NCBI GenBank assembly: GCA_937925515.1
Contig: CALALP010000085.1
Coordinates: 1-7,136, forward strand
Source: an uncultured Lachnoanaerobaculum sp.
GTDB taxonomy: Bacteria; Bacillota; Clostridia; Lachnospirales; Lachnospiraceae
Direction: 5' to 3'
Length of the DNA: 7,136 bases
Part shown: one piece after another, positions 5,779 to 7,136 of the stretch
Layout of the letters: each line of letters starts with the position of its first letter
Numbering within the stretch: the first letter of the stretch is position 1
Translations under genes and position numbers: made by a program
The notes under the pieces: generated by a model
Told to the model about the DNA's origin: nothing
The model's input: only the letters and a program-made list of their open reading frames with translations
The model's database searches: none

Positions 5779-5797
5779 TTAGATTTACCTAACCAAA
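5779..5797 (+). promoter_or_regulatory. DtxR/IdeR-like metal-responsive operator
   Basis: TTAGATTTACCTAACCAAA matches the 19-bp DtxR/IdeR consensus TTAGGTTAGCCTAACCTAA at 15 of 19 positions. It overlaps an imperfect palindrome, GTTAG (5778-5782) and CTAAC (5789-5793). It lies just downstream of the likely -10 and 40 bp before the start codon of an iron-complex-type binding protein. From known DtxR-family behaviour, iron-bound repressor here would shut the gene off when iron is plentiful. The regulator itself is not in the window, and a manganese-type DtxR relative is an alternative. Confidence 0.5.
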
Positions 5798-5824
5798 ATT
5801 AAATCAAATTCAATAAATTCAAAT

Positions 5825-5831
5825 GGAGGGG
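5825..5831 (+). promoter_or_regulatory. Strong ribosome binding site of the substrate-binding protein gene
   Basis: GGAGGGG lies 5 nt before the ATG at 5837. It supports this start, which also yields a complete lipoprotein signal peptide. Confidence 0.8.
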
Positions 5832-5836
5832 ATATT

Positions 5837-7027
5837 ATGAAAAAACTATATACAAGTATTGTTGCACTGGGACTTAGTCTTTCTCTTATTGCTTGTTCAG
5901 CAGGTGGAAATAAAACTACAAGTTCAGCAGAAACCACTAAAGCAGTTGAAACCACTGTATCAGAAACTACTAAATCAGCAGAAACTACCAAAGAAGAAAG
6001 TAGCTCTGTTGCCAGCAATAAAGAAACAAGAACTGTTACAGATCATGCAGGAAATACAGTAGAAGTACCTGCCAAAGTAGAAAGAATTGTCATTGACCAA
6101 ATTCCTATACTTTCAACTTATATGTCATATTTTGAGGGTAAAACTCCTTATCTTGTAGGGTTTGCAGGTTCATTTAAAGACACTATTTCAAAGACTGTTT
6201 TAAAAGACATTGCACCGGAACTCTATGAGGCATCTGATACTGTATATGCACAAGCAGACCTCAATATTGAGGAAGTTATAAAGCTTAAGCCTGATGTTGT
6301 TTTCTACAATGCAAACAACAAAGAACATGCACAAATCTTTAAAGAGGCAGGTATTCCGGCAGTAGGTTTTGCTACTGTAAATAATGATACAGGTGCACCT
6401 GCCGATTCACTTATAAGATATAAGGAGTGGCTACATCTTTTAGAAGATGTATTTGGAGAAAAAGGTAAAATGGACACATTTATTGCCGAGGGAGATAAGA
6501 TAGTTGCTGATGTGAAGTCAAAAATTGATGCAATCCCTGCTGATAAGCGTCCTACTGCAATGATTTTATTCCAATTAAATGACGGAGCTCCTACTGTTGC
6601 AGGTAAGGGAATATTTGGAGATTTTTGGCTCAAAAACTTAGGTGTTACCAATGTAGCAGGCGAAACAAAGGGATTTGCAAACGTGAGCATGGAAGAAATC
6701 TATGGTTGGAATCCTGATGTACTATTTTTAAATGGTCCGGGACTTTTAGATATTACTACACAACAAGTTTTAGAAAATAAGGTTGAGGGAGTTGATTTTT
6801 CAAGTCTTAAGGCTGTACAAAATGCTAGAGTTTACAATACTAAGCTCGGTATGTGGAACTGGTTTACACCAAGCCCTGATGCACCTTTAGTATATGCTTG
6901 GCTTGCAACTGTTACATATCCTGATGAATTTAAAGATTACCCTCTTTTAGATACAGTAAAAAGCTATTATAAGCAGTTTTATAACTATGAATTAACTGAT
7001 GAACAACTAGAGGATATGTTTCAGTAA
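5837..7027 (+). CDS. ABC transporter substrate-binding lipoprotein, iron-complex (Peripla_BP_2) type
   Basis: A 396-residue surface lipoprotein that should capture an iron complex (siderophore or haem-like; cobalamin is an alternative) for an ABC importer. It has a signal peptide with lipobox LIAC (Cys20), a Thr/Ser/Glu-rich linker (about 21-61) with repeated ETTK-like units, then a class III binding-protein fold starting at RTVTDHAGNTVEVPAKVERIV. Family signs include NIEEVIKLKPDVVFYN, SMEEIYGWNPDVLFLNGP (second lobe) and the C-terminal segment MWNWFTPSPDAPLVYAWLA. Length is normal for the family. Upstream are a good ribosome binding site, a promoter and a DtxR/IdeR-like operator, which favour iron as the cargo. 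No permease or ATPase gene is in the window; they may lie beyond its right edge. It diverges from the redox operon, and no direct functional link is visible. The exact ligand cannot be assigned. Confidence 0.9.
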   Translation: MKKLYTSIVALGLSLSLIACSAGGNKTTSSAETTKAVETTVSETTKSAETTKEESSSVASNKETRTVTDHAGNTVEVPAKVERIVIDQIPILSTYMSYFEGKTPYLVGFAGSFKDTISKTVLKDIAPELYEASDTVYAQADLNIEEVIKLKPDVVFYNANNKEHAQIFKEAGIPAVGFATVNNDTGAPADSLIRYKEWLHLLEDVFGEKGKMDTFIAEGDKIVADVKSKIDAIPADKRPTAMILFQLNDGAPTVAGKGIFGDFWLKNLGVTNVAGETKGFANVSMEEIYGWNPDVLFLNGPGLLDITTQQVLENKVEGVDFSSLKAVQNARVYNTKLGMWNWFTPSPDAPLVYAWLATVTYPDEFKDYPLLDTVKSYYKQFYNYELTDEQLEDMFQ

Positions 7028-7108
7028 TATTTAATGTGAAAATTGAGTAGTTTATGTGGTGAATAAATTTTAAGCGTGAAATTAAATATCTGTCTAATTA
7101 ATATTTAT

Positions 7109-7136
7109 GGGTTTCCTCGCCGTCGGCGAGGAAACC
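7109..7136 (+). terminator. GC-rich hairpin after the substrate-binding protein gene, cut by the window end
   Basis: GGTTTCCTCGCC (7110-7121) and GGCGAGGAAACC (7125-7136) form a perfect 12-bp stem with a GTC loop. The G at 7109 would extend it if the next base is C. Such a GC-rich stem in AT-rich DNA, 81 bp after the stop codon, is typical of an intrinsic terminator, but the expected T-run falls outside the window. If transporter genes follow, it could instead attenuate readthrough so that the binding protein is made in excess. Confidence 0.7.

Noticed and set aside
5785..6018. Minus-strand ORF of 77 codons opposite the binding-protein start
   Set aside because: It is the mirror of the repetitive Thr/Ser/Glu linker and signal region, giving a low-complexity Val/Ser/Ala/Leu protein, and it covers the promoter and operator of the real gene. 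I saw no convincing ribosome binding site.
6304..6690. Minus-strand ORF of 128 codons inside the binding-protein gene
   Set aside because: It lies wholly within a well-supported Peripla_BP_2 coding sequence on the other strand and shows no recognisable domain.

Overview
The window is AT-rich and reads as a low-GC, probably anaerobic Bacillota. The Thr/Ser/Glu-rich lipoprotein linkers, strong GGAGG ribosome binding sites and YesM/YesN-type two-component pair suggest a Lachnospiraceae-like bacterium, possibly oral (for example Lachnoanaerobaculum). That placement is an inference from sequence style, not an identification.

Layout: positions 1-158 carry short non-coding inverted-repeat elements. 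From 5513 down to 159, five genes lie on the minus strand in the order ccdA, thioredoxin-fold lipoprotein, msrAB lipoprotein, AraC-type response regulator, YesM-type sensor kinase. A promoter at 5546-5574 (TTGAGC, 17-nt spacer, TATATT) drives ccdA. Gaps are 32, 189 and 15 bp, and the last two genes overlap by 11 bp. The 189-bp gap holds a 97-bp MITE-like element. The divergent intergenic region (5514-5836) carries both promoters, a palindrome inside the ccdA promoter, an AT-rich hairpin and a DtxR/IdeR-like operator. On the plus strand, 5837-7027 encodes an iron-complex-type ABC transporter substrate-binding lipoprotein, and a GC-rich terminator-like hairpin ends the window.

How the genes work together: CcdA carries cytosolic reducing equivalents across the membrane. 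The lipid-anchored CxxC thioredoxin-fold protein takes them up and would reduce the fused MsrA-MsrB lipoprotein, which repairs oxidised methionine in surface proteins. The response regulator and kinase follow directly and probably control the operon. From memory, a comparable arrangement occurs in pneumococcus (ccdA1-etrx1-msrAB2 next to TCS09) and an MsrAB/two-component locus (ModRS) is known in Fusobacterium nucleatum, so the repair system itself is not new.

The least ordinary feature is the roughly 110-residue linker of the thioredoxin-like lipoprotein. It contains 17 methionines, many on a strict five-residue period (Met-Lys-x-Asp-Asn/Asp), like MXKDX/MrpX methionine-rich proteins. MsrAB has a shorter Met-containing linker of its own. 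Together they suggest a surface methionine sink built into the reductant that recharges its own repair enzyme.
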